Origin: Agrobacterium vitis
GTDB lineage: Bacteria > Pseudomonadota > Alphaproteobacteria > Rhizobiales > Rhizobiaceae
NCBI RefSeq assembly: GCF_013337045.2
Contig: NZ_CP118260.1
Coordinates: 62,001-126,000, forward strand
Direction of reading: 5' to 3'
DNA length: 64,000 nt
Under the pieces are notes generated by a model. The model made no database searches and had not been told where the DNA came from. It saw only the letters and a program-made list of their open reading frames with translations. The translations under genes and the position numbers were made by a program. Positions 51,412-60,384 of this stretch are shown piece after piece (position 1 is the first letter of the stretch; each line of letters starts with the position of its first letter).

Positions 51412-51909
51412 TCAGGGGGCAGGTTTATTGGCGAAGTCACCAAACGGTCTATGCGGCGGCGGGCCTGGCGGGCCAAGAGCCGCTGTCTTCCCGCTGCCAT
51501 CGACAAGGTAGCTCGCATGCACGAAGCCATCGTCAAACCGACCCTGGATGGTCACGACGTCATCCTTCGTGACAAGGCCGCCACCGTCTCCAGCCGGTCC
51601 GGTTTCAACCAGCGCCTTGCCGCTGTCGTCTTGCAGGATGAACTTGTTGCCGTAAATCTCGCTGACTTTTCCCTTGATGGTGACCAGGCTTGATGTCGGC
51701 ATCGTTGAGATAGCAACAGGAGACATTGGAGCCATTTCGGGGGCGGGACGCACCAGCTTCATTGCACCGGCTCCCCCAACCGCGCCGATAGCGAGCGCCA
51801 CGGCGATTGCGGGAAGAGCCATCCAGTATCGTTTCCGTCGTTCGTGCGGAGGAGAAGGCCTACCGGCTTTTTCCGGATGCTCGTCGCTAGGATGTTCGAC
51901 CGTCATCAT
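51412..51909 (-). CDS. membrane-anchored OB-fold protein (BOF/YgiW-like)
   Basis: A 165-residue protein. A charged cytoplasmic start (HERRKRYW) precedes one membrane helix (MALPAIAVALAIGAVGGAGAM, about 30-50). The periplasmic part is a small OB-fold-like domain: LVTIKGKVSEIYGNKFILQDDSGKALVETGP and VTIQGRFDDGFVHASYLVD, matching the bacterial OB-fold (BOF) pattern. The end is proline-rich (GPPGPPPHRPFGDF). AAGGAG precedes the two adjacent ATGs. It is divergent from the response regulator gene at 52154, and coregulation or periplasmic signal sensing is likely; ligand unknown. Confidence 0.78.
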   Translation of the reverse strand: MMTVEHPSDEHPEKAGRPSPPHERRKRYWMALPAIAVALAIGAVGGAGAMKLVRPAPEMAPMSPVAISTMPTSSLVTIKGKVSEIYGNKFILQDDSGKALVETGPAGDGGGLVTKDDVVTIQGRFDDGFVHASYLVDGSGKTAALGPPGPPPHRPFGDFANKPAP

Positions 51910-52086
51910 TCATTCTCCTTGGTGTTGACCAGAGCATGTCCGAATGCAAAACCGCTGCATACTGTGTTGGAACTGCCTTAGAGTCTGTAGTGTTCGTTTG
52001 TCTTTCGGGAAAACCGGTTTCCACTTCCCCTTACAAACTCCAGGGCAATCTACAGGTCCTCTGCCGTTACCCCGCTGAACCTTCTG

Positions 52087-52103
52087 GTTCAGATTCAGTT
52101 CAG
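52087..52103 (+). promoter_or_regulatory. direct repeat, probable OmpR-type regulator binding site
   Basis: GTTCAG-ATTCA-GTTCAG is a direct repeat with an 11-base period, the spacing used by PhoP/OmpR-type dimers. An inverted CTGAACC lies just before it (52074-52080). It is 51 bases upstream of the response regulator start and in the divergent region shared with the OB-fold gene. Confidence 0.55.
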
Positions 52104-52153
52104 CCATTTTCGATAAATCTGGATCTCGTCCTTGCAAATGAAAGTCAGTTCTC

Positions 52154-52822
52154 ATGCGCGTACTGCTCGTCGAAGATGATGACGACCTGAGTGGCCGGAT
52201 CGCCACTGCGCTTAGGTCGGAAAACTTCGTGGTCGACATCGCTCGCAATGGCGAGGACGCGCTCCATGCCGGACTGACCGAGCTGTTCGATATTGCCGTG
52301 CTTGATCTCGGGTTACCGAAGATCGATGGGGTCACGGTTCTGAAAGGGTGGCGTGAAAGCGAACGCAATCTCCCCGTCCTTGTCCTGACTGCGCGTGACG
52401 GCTGGCCGGACAAGGTCTCGAGCTTCAAGGCCGGCGCGGACGACTTCCTTGCAAAGCCGTTCAAAATCGAAGAGCTGGTGCTTAGGCTGCGTGCCTTGGT
52501 GCGCCGGGCAACCGGCCATGCTTCTTCACGCATTTGCTGTGGCGCGTTGATGTTTGATGCCCAACTCGGCACATTTGAGCTGAATGGGCTTCCAGTCAAA
52601 CTGACTGCGCTGGAATGGCGGGTGCTGTCGTGCCTCATGCTCAGGAAGGAGATGGTTGTTGATCGGCGCGAGCTGAATGAGCGCGTTTACGACGGAGACG
52701 CTGAAGTGGATTCCAACTCCATCGAAGTCATCATCGCAAGGCTGCGCAAAAAACTTGGTTCTGACATTATCGAGACCGTCCGAGGTCGAGGCTATATGCT
52801 GACAGCGTCGGTGCAGTCATGA
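52154..52822 (+). CDS. two-component response regulator, OmpR/PhoP family
   Basis: A 222-residue regulator. The receiver domain has the acidic pocket EDDDD at 7-11, phosphoacceptor Asp51 in IAVLDLGLPKIDG, LTARDG and Lys in FLAKPFKIEEL. The C-terminal winged helix (about 125-220) ends DSNSIEVIIARLRKKLGSDIIETVRGRGYML. It is paired with the kinase at 52819 through a four-base ATGA overlap. The direct repeat at 52087 suggests autoregulation. The protein family resembles PhoP, but the signal is not known. Confidence 0.93.
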   Translation: MRVLLVEDDDDLSGRIATALRSENFVVDIARNGEDALHAGLTELFDIAVLDLGLPKIDGVTVLKGWRESERNLPVLVLTARDGWPDKVSSFKAGADDFLAKPFKIEELVLRLRALVRRATGHASSRICCGALMFDAQLGTFELNGLPVKLTALEWRVLSCLMLRKEMVVDRRELNERVYDGDAEVDSNSIEVIIARLRKKLGSDIIETVRGRGYMLTASVQS

Positions 52823-54189
52823 TATTTCCGGCGCTTAATCGGCCCAGATCAATCGCCGGACGCCTGCTGATTTTCTCCGGCGTCTTCGTGACCCTGGCCC
52901 TCGTGGTGGCGTCTGTCGTTCTCTGGCTGGCGCTTAAAACCGTTATCCGTGAGCAGATCGATCAGCGCCTCGACACGCAGATCAGTGCGCTGGCCAGTGC
53001 GGTGGTGCGGGATGAAGGCGGTAGGCTCACGCTTTCCACACCGCTGGATGCACCGCCTTTCGATCGTCCCGGATCAGGCTGGTATTGGCAGATCGAGAGC
53101 ATGGGGCAGCAGCTCACCTCGCGTTCGCTTTTGGGTGGAACCATAGACACTCCGCCACCAAGCCAAGATTTCTTCCAGATGATCACCGCCACGCCGACCC
53201 CTGGAGAGGGTCATGATCACGGGCGAAAGCTCTATTTGCGTCAGACCACCCGTGATGTCGGTGGCGCCATCATGACGATTACAGTGTCCGCGCCTCAGGC
53301 AGCGCTCGCTGATCCCGCTGTTCGCGCCTTGCTATGGTTGGCACCCAGTATGCTTTTGTTGGGTGCTGTGCTGATGATCGGTACGCTGTGGCAGATCCGC
53401 TTTGGCCTGCGCCCTCTTACATCGATGGCTGCCGACATCGACGCCATCAACCGTGGAGAAAGGTCTCGGCTTCCCGATATACCCATCATCGAACTCGCGC
53501 CACTGGCATCAAAGACCAATGCGTTGATTGAGGCCAACGAGGAGAGACTTGCCGCAACCCGCATTCAGTTTGCCAATCTGGCGCATGGATTGAAGACACC
53601 CGTCGCCAGCCTGTTGCTCGCGCTTGATAGCCGCAATGATCAGGACGGCGCGCTGCGCGACCTCGTCGCCAGAATAGACAACAGGATCAAGCACCATCTC
53701 AGTGCCGCCCGTCGGGTGATGGCATCGGCAAACATAGTTGCGCGCACCAATGTGGCGCAGTCAATTGCCGACGTCTATGGAGCGATCAGCCTGATCCATG
53801 CGGATCGTGGGATTAGCTTTCAAACGGAAGTGGCGGACGGATTGTGTGTCGCCTGCGACGACAAGGATGTCGAGGAAATGTTTGGCAACCTGATCGACAA
53901 CGCCTTCAAATGGGCATCGGCGCATGTTTCAGTTCTTGCTGTGCGGGACGGTTCCATGGTGAGAATCAGCGTCGAAGACGATGGCCCCGGCATTCCCTTG
54001 GAGCGTCTCCATACAGTTCTCCTGCCTGGCGTTCGGGAAGATGAACGGGTTCCAGGCGATGGTTTTGGTCTGACGATTGTAACGGAAATGGCCGGTCTCT
54101 ACGGGGGATCGTTTGAACTACAGCAGATTGCCCCGACTGGCTTGCGTGCGGTGCTTGCACTTCCAGCTGCCAAAGGTTCCGTCCAATAA
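52819..54189 (+). CDS. sensor histidine kinase, PhoQ-like architecture
   Basis: A 456-residue inner-membrane kinase. TM1 is at about 13-40 and TM2 at about 170-195, enclosing a periplasmic sensor of about 130 residues with a histidine/acidic part (GEGHDHGRK). A HAMP-like linker follows, then the H-box with His256 in FANLAHGLKTPVASLLLALD. The ATPase domain has the N-box EMFGNLIDNAFKWAS, DDGPGIP and GDGFGLTIV. The HGLKTP version of the H-box is characteristic of the PhoQ-type subfamily. It would phosphorylate the regulator encoded just upstream. Confidence 0.93.
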   Translation: MIFPALNRPRSIAGRLLIFSGVFVTLALVVASVVLWLALKTVIREQIDQRLDTQISALASAVVRDEGGRLTLSTPLDAPPFDRPGSGWYWQIESMGQQLTSRSLLGGTIDTPPPSQDFFQMITATPTPGEGHDHGRKLYLRQTTRDVGGAIMTITVSAPQAALADPAVRALLWLAPSMLLLGAVLMIGTLWQIRFGLRPLTSMAADIDAINRGERSRLPDIPIIELAPLASKTNALIEANEERLAATRIQFANLAHGLKTPVASLLLALDSRNDQDGALRDLVARIDNRIKHHLSAARRVMASANIVARTNVAQSIADVYGAISLIHADRGISFQTEVADGLCVACDDKDVEEMFGNLIDNAFKWASAHVSVLAVRDGSMVRISVEDDGPGIPLERLHTVLLPGVREDERVPGDGFGLTIVTEMAGLYGGSFELQQIAPTGLRAVLALPAAKGSVQ

Positions 54190-54308
54190 CCCGATGAAAT
54201 GGCGCTTCTCTTGACTGGTCAACCAATCGTGACGGCTGACGCATTTTCTGCAAGGGACCCCTATCCAAATTCCTTGCCGACGGTAGCGGTAAAGCCATAT
54301 AAGGCAGC

Positions 54309-54917
54309 ATGACCTCTGATTCAAAGATTTTCGTTGGCCTACGGTCGACGCGTAAAAAGCCTGCTCCAGACCGTGGATCGACAGGTCCGAAATGCCAATG
54401 GGATGGCTGCGACAAGGCTGGAACGCATCGCGCTCCTGTCGGCCAAATTGCCGAGGGCCTCTATCTGCTGTTCTGTGCCGATCATGTGAAAACCTATACC
54501 AAAGGTTACAATTTCGCACCCAATCTGTCCGACCCTGTAACAGCGCGCTATCAGAAGGATGCGGCGAGCGGCAAGTTGCAGACGTGGGGAACCAGCGTCA
54601 ATAAACCGTCGGAAATTCCGCTCCCTTCCACGGCCCGCTCCGGCTCGGCAAAGGCGACAAACGCACGTAAAAGCGCTGCACAACGCCAAGCGGAAAAATT
54701 GGATACTCAACGCCGTAAGCTTAAGGTGCTGGAAGCGAAGGCTTTCGAGACGCTTGGCCTTTCGCCGGATGCAACGCCGGAAGAGATCAGAAGCCGCTAT
54801 AAGCAGAAGCTCAAAATGCATCATCCGGATGCAAATAACGGCGATCGAAACTCCGAGGACAAGCTTCAGGCTTCGATCGACGCCCATAAAATCCTAAAGC
54901 TCAACGGATTTTGTTGA
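54309..54917 (+). CDS. J-domain protein with N-terminal zinc-finger-like segment
   Basis: A 202-residue protein. The N-terminal third has Cys-X4-Cys and a later Cys-X2-His (KCQWDGCDKAGTH, LLFCADHVKTY), which could bind zinc. The C-terminal 65 residues are a J-domain: FETLGLSPDATPEEIRSRYKQKLKMHHPDANNG with the essential HPD. It would recruit and stimulate a DnaK-type chaperone for a specific client. Proteins of this layout are common in rhizobia and differ from DnaJ itself, which has the J-domain first. Client unknown. Confidence 0.85.
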   Translation: MTSDSKIFVGLRSTRKKPAPDRGSTGPKCQWDGCDKAGTHRAPVGQIAEGLYLLFCADHVKTYTKGYNFAPNLSDPVTARYQKDAASGKLQTWGTSVNKPSEIPLPSTARSGSAKATNARKSAAQRQAEKLDTQRRKLKVLEAKAFETLGLSPDATPEEIRSRYKQKLKMHHPDANNGDRNSEDKLQASIDAHKILKLNGFC

Positions 54918-54983
54918 GTGTAGGACACGAAAGAACTGGCAGGTTCAAGTGCGGCCTGTCTCCTGAATTGCCAACCCCTGAAC

Positions 54984-55997
54984 CTAGCCAATCTCCAGGA
55001 TAGCCTTGATCACACCGGCTTGCGGCTGAGACCATTCCTGAAAAAGCTTGACGCCATCATCAAGGTGGCCGGTATGGGTGTTCAGGGCTCGCGTTGGCAC
55101 CTTGCCAGCCTCGATCTGGCGGACGACTTCGGCAAAATCGTCCGGTTGGGCATTGCGGCTGGCGATTAGCGTTGCCTCGCGCTTGTGGAATTCCGGATCA
55201 GAGAAGGTGATGTCCTGGCGAACGACGGAAAGCAGGACGTAGCGTGCGCCATGGGCGAGGAAATTGAAACCGCGCTGCATCGGAATGGCATTGCCGGTGG
55301 CATCGATCACCACGTCGAACCCATCGCCACCCGTCATCCTCTCAACTTCAGCCTCTGCCGACGCATCGGCAAACAGCGATTGATCCGCCGTAAGGCGATC
55401 CACGGCAAAGGCAAGGCGATCCTCGCGGGTATCCATCACCGTAACATGCGCGCCTCTTGCCTTGGCAAAGATGATTGCCGACATGCCGATCGGGCCGGAG
55501 CCGGTGACGAGAACACGATCTTGCTGTTGGATGTTGCCGCGTTTCACACCATGGGCCCCGATCGCCAGAAACTCGATCATCGCCGCGTCAGCAAGTGAAA
55601 TGCCACCTGTCGGCACGACGTTTGTTTCTGGCACGCTCACATATTCGGCCATGCCGCCATCACAGTGAACCCCAAGAACCCGGATGTTCTGGCAGGCATT
55701 TGACAGACCCTTGCGGCAGGCGTGGCAGGCGCCGCAGGACAGGTAGGGGACAATATAGACGGGATCGCCGGTCTTCAACCGGCTGCCTGCGGGCGCCTCC
55801 GCAACCGTTCCCGACAATTCATGTCCCATAACCCGAGGATATTCCAGAAAGGGATGCTTGCCCGCATAGATGTGAAAATCCGTGCCGCAGATGCCGATAT
55901 GGCGGATGCGCACAAGAACCTCGTTTTCTGCCCGTGAGGGTGGGGCGCGCTCGATAAGGGAGAGGCGGCCGGGCTCGTCGCAGATCAGCGCTTTCAT
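54984..55997 (-). CDS. zinc-dependent alcohol dehydrogenase (MDR family)
   Basis: A 337-residue medium-chain dehydrogenase. The catalytic zinc site is GICGTDFHIYAGKHPF and GHELSG with the following Glu; the structural zinc cysteines are CGACHACRKGLSNAC. The Rossmann motif reads VLVTGSGPIGMSAIIFA. It resembles L-idonate/L-galactonate/threonine-type dehydrogenases. It is the last gene of the fucose-type operon, 53 bases after the dehydratase, so oxidation of a 2-keto-3-deoxy or fuconate-derived intermediate is likely. In other bacteria that step is done by an SDR, so its exact reaction is uncertain. Confidence 0.88.
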   Translation of the reverse strand: MKALICDEPGRLSLIERAPPSRAENEVLVRIRHIGICGTDFHIYAGKHPFLEYPRVMGHELSGTVAEAPAGSRLKTGDPVYIVPYLSCGACHACRKGLSNACQNIRVLGVHCDGGMAEYVSVPETNVVPTGGISLADAAMIEFLAIGAHGVKRGNIQQQDRVLVTGSGPIGMSAIIFAKARGAHVTVMDTREDRLAFAVDRLTADQSLFADASAEAEVERMTGGDGFDVVIDATGNAIPMQRGFNFLAHGARYVLLSVVRQDITFSDPEFHKREATLIASRNAQPDDFAEVVRQIEAGKVPTRALNTHTGHLDDGVKLFQEWSQPQAGVIKAILEIG

Positions 55998-56050
55998 CAG
56001 GATGTCCTTTATTCAGTGGATGACGGGTCGCGTGATTGGAAACTGACGTA

Positions 56051-57340
56051 TCAGACCGTCTTTGACGTGGGAAACGTATAGGCCGCAATCGATTCCGGCT
56101 TCATCTCGATGGAGAAGCCGGGACGGGATGGCGGCATGTAAGCAGCATTTTGGATGACGCAGGGATCGATGAAATGCTCGTGCAGATGGTCTACATATTC
56201 GATCACGCGGCCCTCTTTGGTGCCGGAGACCGCGATGTAGTCGATCATCGAAAGATGCTGGACATATTCACAGAGCCCGACGCCGCCAGCATGCGGCCAG
56301 ACCGGCTTTTCGTATTTCGCGGCCAGCAGCAGCACGGCCAGAACTTCGTTGAGCCCGCCCATGCGGCAGGAATCGATCTGGACGATGTCAATCGCCCCCT
56401 CGGTGATGAACTGCTTGAACATGATACGGTTCTGGCACATCTCGCCGGTCGCGACCTTGATCGGCGCAATGGCATCGCGGATCTTGCGGTGACCTGCCAC
56501 ATCGTCGGGGCTGGTTGGCTCCTCGATGAAGAAAGGTTTGGCAAAGGCGAGCTTCTTCATCCAGTCGATGGCCTGGCCGACTTCCCAGACCTGATTGGCA
56601 TCGACCATCAGATACCGATCCGGCCCGATCACCTCGCGGGCAATCGTCAGGCGACGAATGTCGTCCTCGAGATCACGTCCAACCTTCATCTTGATATGAT
56701 CGAAGCCCTGGTCGATGGCGTCCTGCGCCAGACGGCGCAGCTTGTCATCGTCATATCCCAGCCATCCGGCCGAGGTCGTGTAACAGGGGTATCCTTGCTT
56801 TTCGAGAAGAGCGATGCGGTCGGCCTTGCCGTCCTCCGCCTTGCGCAGGATAGCAACAGCCTCTTCGCGGGTCAGCGCATCGGTGAGATAACGATAATCG
56901 ACGATGTCGGCGATCTCCTCCGGCGACATGGTCGATACGAACTGCCACACCGGCAGACCGGCCTGCTTTGCCATGGCATCCCAGAAGGCGTTGACGACAG
57001 CGCCGGTGGCCAGATGCATGGCGCCCTTATCGGGTCCGATCCAGCGCAGCTGGCTATCGCCGGTCAGCTTTCGCCAGAACTGGCCAGGTGCTGCGCGCAC
57101 CTCGTCCAGATCCACGCCCACCACCAGATGGCGCATGGCCTTGATTGCCATGCAGCAAATGTCGTTGCCACGGCCAATGGTGAAGGTGAGACCATGGCCT
57201 TCCAGGCCCGGCTCATCGGTTTCCAGAACCACATAGGCTGCTGAATAATCTGGGTCCGGGTTCATGGCATCGGAGCCATCAAGGCTTGCGGATGTCGGAA
57301 AGCGCAGGTCGAAAACATTGAGATTGGTAATGCGGGTCAT
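56051..57340 (-). CDS. L-fuconate dehydratase (enolase superfamily)
   Basis: A 429-residue enolase-superfamily enzyme. The ATG at 57340 gives the expected start TRITNLNVFDLRFPTSASLDGSDAMNPD, typical of L-fuconate dehydratase. Catalytic and metal residues: Lys219 in HIKMKVG, Asp247 and Asn249 in MVDANQ, Glu273/274 in FIEEPTSPDD, Glu300 in VATGEMCQN, and the general-acid His in WPHAGGVGL. It converts L-fuconate to 2-keto-3-deoxy-L-fuconate with Mg. D-arabinonate and L-galactonate are often accepted too. It follows the lactonase after a 115-base gap that contains a small hairpin (AAAGCG/CGCTTT, 57364-57381). Confidence 0.92.
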   Translation of the reverse strand: MTRITNLNVFDLRFPTSASLDGSDAMNPDPDYSAAYVVLETDEPGLEGHGLTFTIGRGNDICCMAIKAMRHLVVGVDLDEVRAAPGQFWRKLTGDSQLRWIGPDKGAMHLATGAVVNAFWDAMAKQAGLPVWQFVSTMSPEEIADIVDYRYLTDALTREEAVAILRKAEDGKADRIALLEKQGYPCYTTSAGWLGYDDDKLRRLAQDAIDQGFDHIKMKVGRDLEDDIRRLTIAREVIGPDRYLMVDANQVWEVGQAIDWMKKLAFAKPFFIEEPTSPDDVAGHRKIRDAIAPIKVATGEMCQNRIMFKQFITEGAIDIVQIDSCRMGGLNEVLAVLLLAAKYEKPVWPHAGGVGLCEYVQHLSMIDYIAVSGTKEGRVIEYVDHLHEHFIDPCVIQNAAYMPPSRPGFSIEMKPESIAAYTFPTSKTV

Positions 57341-57455
57341 ATCAGCCTCTTGGGCAGGTCCACAAAGCGGTGATGCGCTTTTGCGCCGGGCCTGCAAATT
57401 GAAACAAGCATTGGTGCCTTCTTCAGTTCATTTAAAAGACGGGTCATCACGCCCC

Positions 57456-58271
57456 TCAAAGGCCATAGAAGCGGCGGGCATTTTCACAAAATACCCGATC
57501 ATGGGCGGCTTCCGGCACGATGGCTCGGGCCTGGGCAAACCAGCTTTGGTAATCGCTGGCGAGGGTCAACACCGGCCAGTCGCTGCCCCATATCACCCGG
57601 TCCGGCCCAAAGAGATCGAGGATCGTCTCGGCATAGGGACGAATGGCTTCGGGCTGTTGCGAACCGGCTTCGGTCAGCAGGCCGGACAGTTTGCATGAGA
57701 TGTTTTCCAGGTCGGCAAGCCGCGTCATGGCGTTGCGCCAGTCGCTGTAGAACCCCTGCGCGATGACGGGTTTTGCGCCGTGATCGATGACGATAGGCAG
57801 AGCGGGATGACGGCGCGCAAACCTTTCCAATGGCGCGAGGTGGCGGGGCAGAACCAGCGCATCGAAGGTAAGACTTGAGGCCAGCATCGCCCCGATGGCC
57901 GGGTCGAGTGCGGGATCGTCGATCCAGTCATCCTCGGCAATATCCTGCACCATGGGGCGCAGGCCCTTCAGCTTCGGATAGGTCGTCGCCAGCTCCGTGA
58001 TGAGGGTGGCCGCATCCGCCGCCTTCAGGTCAACCCAGCCCACCACGCCGAGAATGAAATCATGGTGTTGCGCTAGATCCAGCAGGAAGCGCGTGTCATC
58101 GACGGTTGCCAGCGATTGAACCAGGACCGTCCCCCCAACGCCCGTCGCTGCCAGTTGCGGCTCCAGGTCTGCGGCCCCGAAGTCTCGGTAGATGGCGGCA
58201 AGTTCCGGTGGGGGCCATTGGCCTTGCCGGTTTTTCAGGAGCCAGAAATGCTGATGTGCATCGATGATCAT
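57456..58271 (-). CDS. amidohydrolase, probable L-fucono-1,5-lactonase
   Basis: A 271-residue amidohydrolase of the small cog3618 type. The ATG at 58271 has GGAGCG upstream and lies two bases after the aldo/keto reductase stop. Family landmarks are IDAHQHFW at 4-11, GLRPMVQDIAEDDWI, PIVIDHGAKP and the terminal WGSDWPVLTLAS with the conserved Asp. Lactonases of this group open sugar lactones such as L-fucono-1,5-lactone. Its position between the dehydrogenase and the dehydratase genes supports this strongly. Confidence 0.9.
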   Translation of the reverse strand: MIIDAHQHFWLLKNRQGQWPPPELAAIYRDFGAADLEPQLAATGVGGTVLVQSLATVDDTRFLLDLAQHHDFILGVVGWVDLKAADAATLITELATTYPKLKGLRPMVQDIAEDDWIDDPALDPAIGAMLASSLTFDALVLPRHLAPLERFARRHPALPIVIDHGAKPVIAQGFYSDWRNAMTRLADLENISCKLSGLLTEAGSQQPEAIRPYAETILDLFGPDRVIWGSDWPVLTLASDYQSWFAQARAIVPEAAHDRVFCENARRFYGL

Positions 58272-58273
58272 GG

Positions 58274-59278
58274 TCACGCTCCGATCGGCACGCCATCGGC
58301 GATGATGCCCTTGTCCTTCAGAGATCGCCACACGGAGGAGGGGACGGTTTCCTGCATCCAGGCCACGTTGGCGCGGATCTGCTCGCCGTTGCGGACGCCG
58401 GATACCACGGAGACGACGGCGGGATGCAGCAGCGGAAAATTCAAGGCCGCCGCCTGCAGTGATACGCCTTCAGTGGCGCATGCCGCTTCGATCTCGGCGA
58501 CGCGGGCAAGAATGTCGGCGGGTGCCTCGGCATAATTGAATTTGCGGTTTCCCGCCAGCAGGCCCGAATTAAAGACCCCGGCCACCACGATCCCGACATT
58601 GGCTTTATCCGCCCGGTCCAGCAGTGTCAGGCTGTCCTGTTCCAGCAGCGTATAGCGCCCGGCCAGCATGGCGACATCGATATCGAAGGCATCCATGGCA
58701 TCCCAGACCACCTGCCATTCATTGACGCCGAGGCCGATGGCCTTGACGAGGCCAGCGTCGCGCAACTGGCCGAGCGCCTTGAACCCGCCGCCCTTGGTCA
58801 ACTGCTCCCAATAATGCCCGTGCTTGTCACCATGCGTCATCTGGCCGATGTCGTGGACATAGAGAATGTCAGGCTTCAGCACGCCGGTGCGCTGCTGGCT
58901 TGCCTCAAAGGATTTCAGAATGGCATCATAGGTGTAATCGTAGACCGGACGGAACGGCAGGGGCTGAATATAGGTGTCTTCCTCTGGTCCGACGGTCTCA
59001 TCGGGGACCATCACGCGGCCTACCTTGGTGGAGAGCACGTAGTCTGCGCGCTCATGCTCGGTCAGCATCGTTCCGAGACGGCGTTCGGAGCGGGTGTAGC
59101 CATAGAAGGGTGCGGTATCGAAGTAACGAATGCCTGCATCCCAGGCGGCATCGAAGGCCCCGAGCGCTTCCAGGTAACTCGTCCAGCGATAGAGATTGCC
59201 CATCTGCGCACAGCCCAGACCCATCACCGTGAAGGAAACATCGCGATTGCGCAGCGTGCGCCTGTCGTTGACCTGCAT
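58274..59278 (-). CDS. aldo/keto reductase, probable L-fucose (D-threo-aldose) 1-dehydrogenase
   Basis: A 334-residue AKR started at the ATG at 59278, with GCAGGA upstream. The tetrad is visible: Asp54 and Tyr59 in RYFDTAPFYGYTRSE, Lys in LSTKVGRV, His in ILYVHDIG. The TGVLKPDILYVHDIGQMTHG block is typical of the D-threo-aldose 1-dehydrogenase group, which oxidises L-fucose, L-galactose or D-arabinose to the lactone. It is the first metabolic gene after the binding protein, separated by 67 bases that contain a strong hairpin. Confidence 0.88.
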   Translation of the reverse strand: MQVNDRRTLRNRDVSFTVMGLGCAQMGNLYRWTSYLEALGAFDAAWDAGIRYFDTAPFYGYTRSERRLGTMLTEHERADYVLSTKVGRVMVPDETVGPEEDTYIQPLPFRPVYDYTYDAILKSFEASQQRTGVLKPDILYVHDIGQMTHGDKHGHYWEQLTKGGGFKALGQLRDAGLVKAIGLGVNEWQVVWDAMDAFDIDVAMLAGRYTLLEQDSLTLLDRADKANVGIVVAGVFNSGLLAGNRKFNYAEAPADILARVAEIEAACATEGVSLQAAALNFPLLHPAVVSVVSGVRNGEQIRANVAWMQETVPSSVWRSLKDKGIIADGVPIGA

Positions 59279-59310
59279 TGTCCTGCCCATAAACTGGAAA
59301 ATTCGGGAAA

Positions 59311-59337
59311 CGGCACGCGAGGTAAACCCGCGTGCCG
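59311..59337 (-). other. hairpin between binding-protein gene and dehydrogenase gene
   Basis: CGGCACGCG (59311-59319) pairs exactly with CGCGTGCCG (59329-59337), loop nine bases. On the minus-strand transcript it starts eight bases after the binding-protein stop. No T-run; message stabilisation or partial termination is expected. Confidence 0.65.
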
Positions 59338-59345
59338 CACTTGCA

Positions 59346-60287
59346 TTAGTAAAGCACGTTCTTGGCTTCCGGCTTGTCGATGTTCTGCTTGGTGACGACC
59401 ACGACACCAGTGTCGATGAACTTTTCGACCTTTTCCTTCGACAGAAGCTTCAAAAGCGTATCCACGCCCTTTTCACCCATTTGATAGGAACCCTGCACAA
59501 CGGTGGCTTCCAGCGTGCCGTCCTTGACGAATTCCTGAAGGTCCTGGTTGCCGTCAAAGCCGATAGCGACGAGCTTGCCGGTCTTGCCAGCCTGCTTGAT
59601 CGCCCGGCCCATGCCGATGGCGGTGGGTTCATTGGCGCCGAATATGCCCTTCAGGTCGGCATTGGCGGCAAGAACGTCGGTCGTCTGGTTCAGCGCGGTC
59701 GCCATCTGCGACTGCGAATAATAAGGGCCGACGATCTGGAGTTTCGAGTTGGCCTTGATGTAGTCGGTAAAGCCGCCAACGCGGCCGATTTCAGAACCGG
59801 CACCTGCTACATACGACATCACGGCGATCTTGCCTTCGGTCCCGACCTTCTGGATCATCGCCTTGGCTGCCAGTTCGCCGGCGGCCTTGTTGTCCGTCGC
59901 CAGGAAAGCCTGGTAATATTTCTCGGCATCCTTGGAGAGCATCGAGTCAATGATGACGACGGGAATGCGGGCTTCCCAGGCCTTCTTCACCGCCGGGACC
60001 AGTGCGTCCGGGTCGGATGGCGCAAGCAGGATGGCATCGACCTTCCGGTTCACGGCGTTCTCGACCATATTGACCTGATCGGCAATGGCGGATTCCGCAG
60101 CCGGACCCTGGAAGGTCATTGTGTGCGCCTTCTGCTTGCCAATTGCGGCATCCGCGCCCTTCTGGACGTTCTGCCAGAAGGTGGAGTTGACGGTCTTGAC
60201 GATCACGGCGATTTCGCCCGCCGAAGCGGTGAGCGCGCCCGACAGTGTAAAGACGGAGGCCGCAAGGGCCAGGGCTAGTTTACGCAT
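59346..60287 (-). CDS. sugar ABC transporter substrate-binding protein (ribose/RbsB type)
   Basis: A 313-residue periplasmic protein of the Peripla_BP_4 class. The signal peptide MRKLALALAASVFTLSGALTASA is cleaved near residue 23. The mature start EIAVIVKTVNSTFWQNVQKGADAA, the PVVIIDSML hinge and GKLVAIGFDGNQDLQEFVKDGTLEATVVQ are typical. It binds a monosaccharide, presumably L-fucose or a related deoxy- or galactose-type sugar given the operon. Downstream of the permease by 97 bases. Confidence 0.92.
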   Translation of the reverse strand: MRKLALALAASVFTLSGALTASAGEIAVIVKTVNSTFWQNVQKGADAAIGKQKAHTMTFQGPAAESAIADQVNMVENAVNRKVDAILLAPSDPDALVPAVKKAWEARIPVVIIDSMLSKDAEKYYQAFLATDNKAAGELAAKAMIQKVGTEGKIAVMSYVAGAGSEIGRVGGFTDYIKANSKLQIVGPYYSQSQMATALNQTTDVLAANADLKGIFGANEPTAIGMGRAIKQAGKTGKLVAIGFDGNQDLQEFVKDGTLEATVVQGSYQMGEKGVDTLLKLLSKEKVEKFIDTGVVVVTKQNIDKPEAKNVLY

Positions 60288-60332
60288 GTCTTTCCTCCTC
60301 AGTGTGACGGGCCCAGCCGGGGACCGATGCGG

Positions 60333-60352
60333 GGGAAGGCTCCTCCCTTCCC
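60333..60352 (-). other. hairpin between permease and binding-protein genes
   Basis: GGGAAGG (60333-60339) pairs with CCTTCCC (60346-60352), loop six bases, in the 97-base spacer. A second small one (CCGC/GGCGG) lies at about 60367-60381. Possibly a processing site that lets the binding protein be made in excess. Confidence 0.4.
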
Positions 60353-60384
60353 ATGTTCGTTCTGTCTCCGCCTGACGGCGGGTG

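Noticed and set aside
56150..57244. Plus-strand open frame of 364 codons
   Set aside because: Mirror of the L-fuconate dehydratase gene; composition is that of a reversed high-GC gene.
59196..60278. Plus-strand open frame of 360 codons
   Set aside because: Antisense to the sugar-binding protein and the aldo/keto reductase start, with no recognisable domain.
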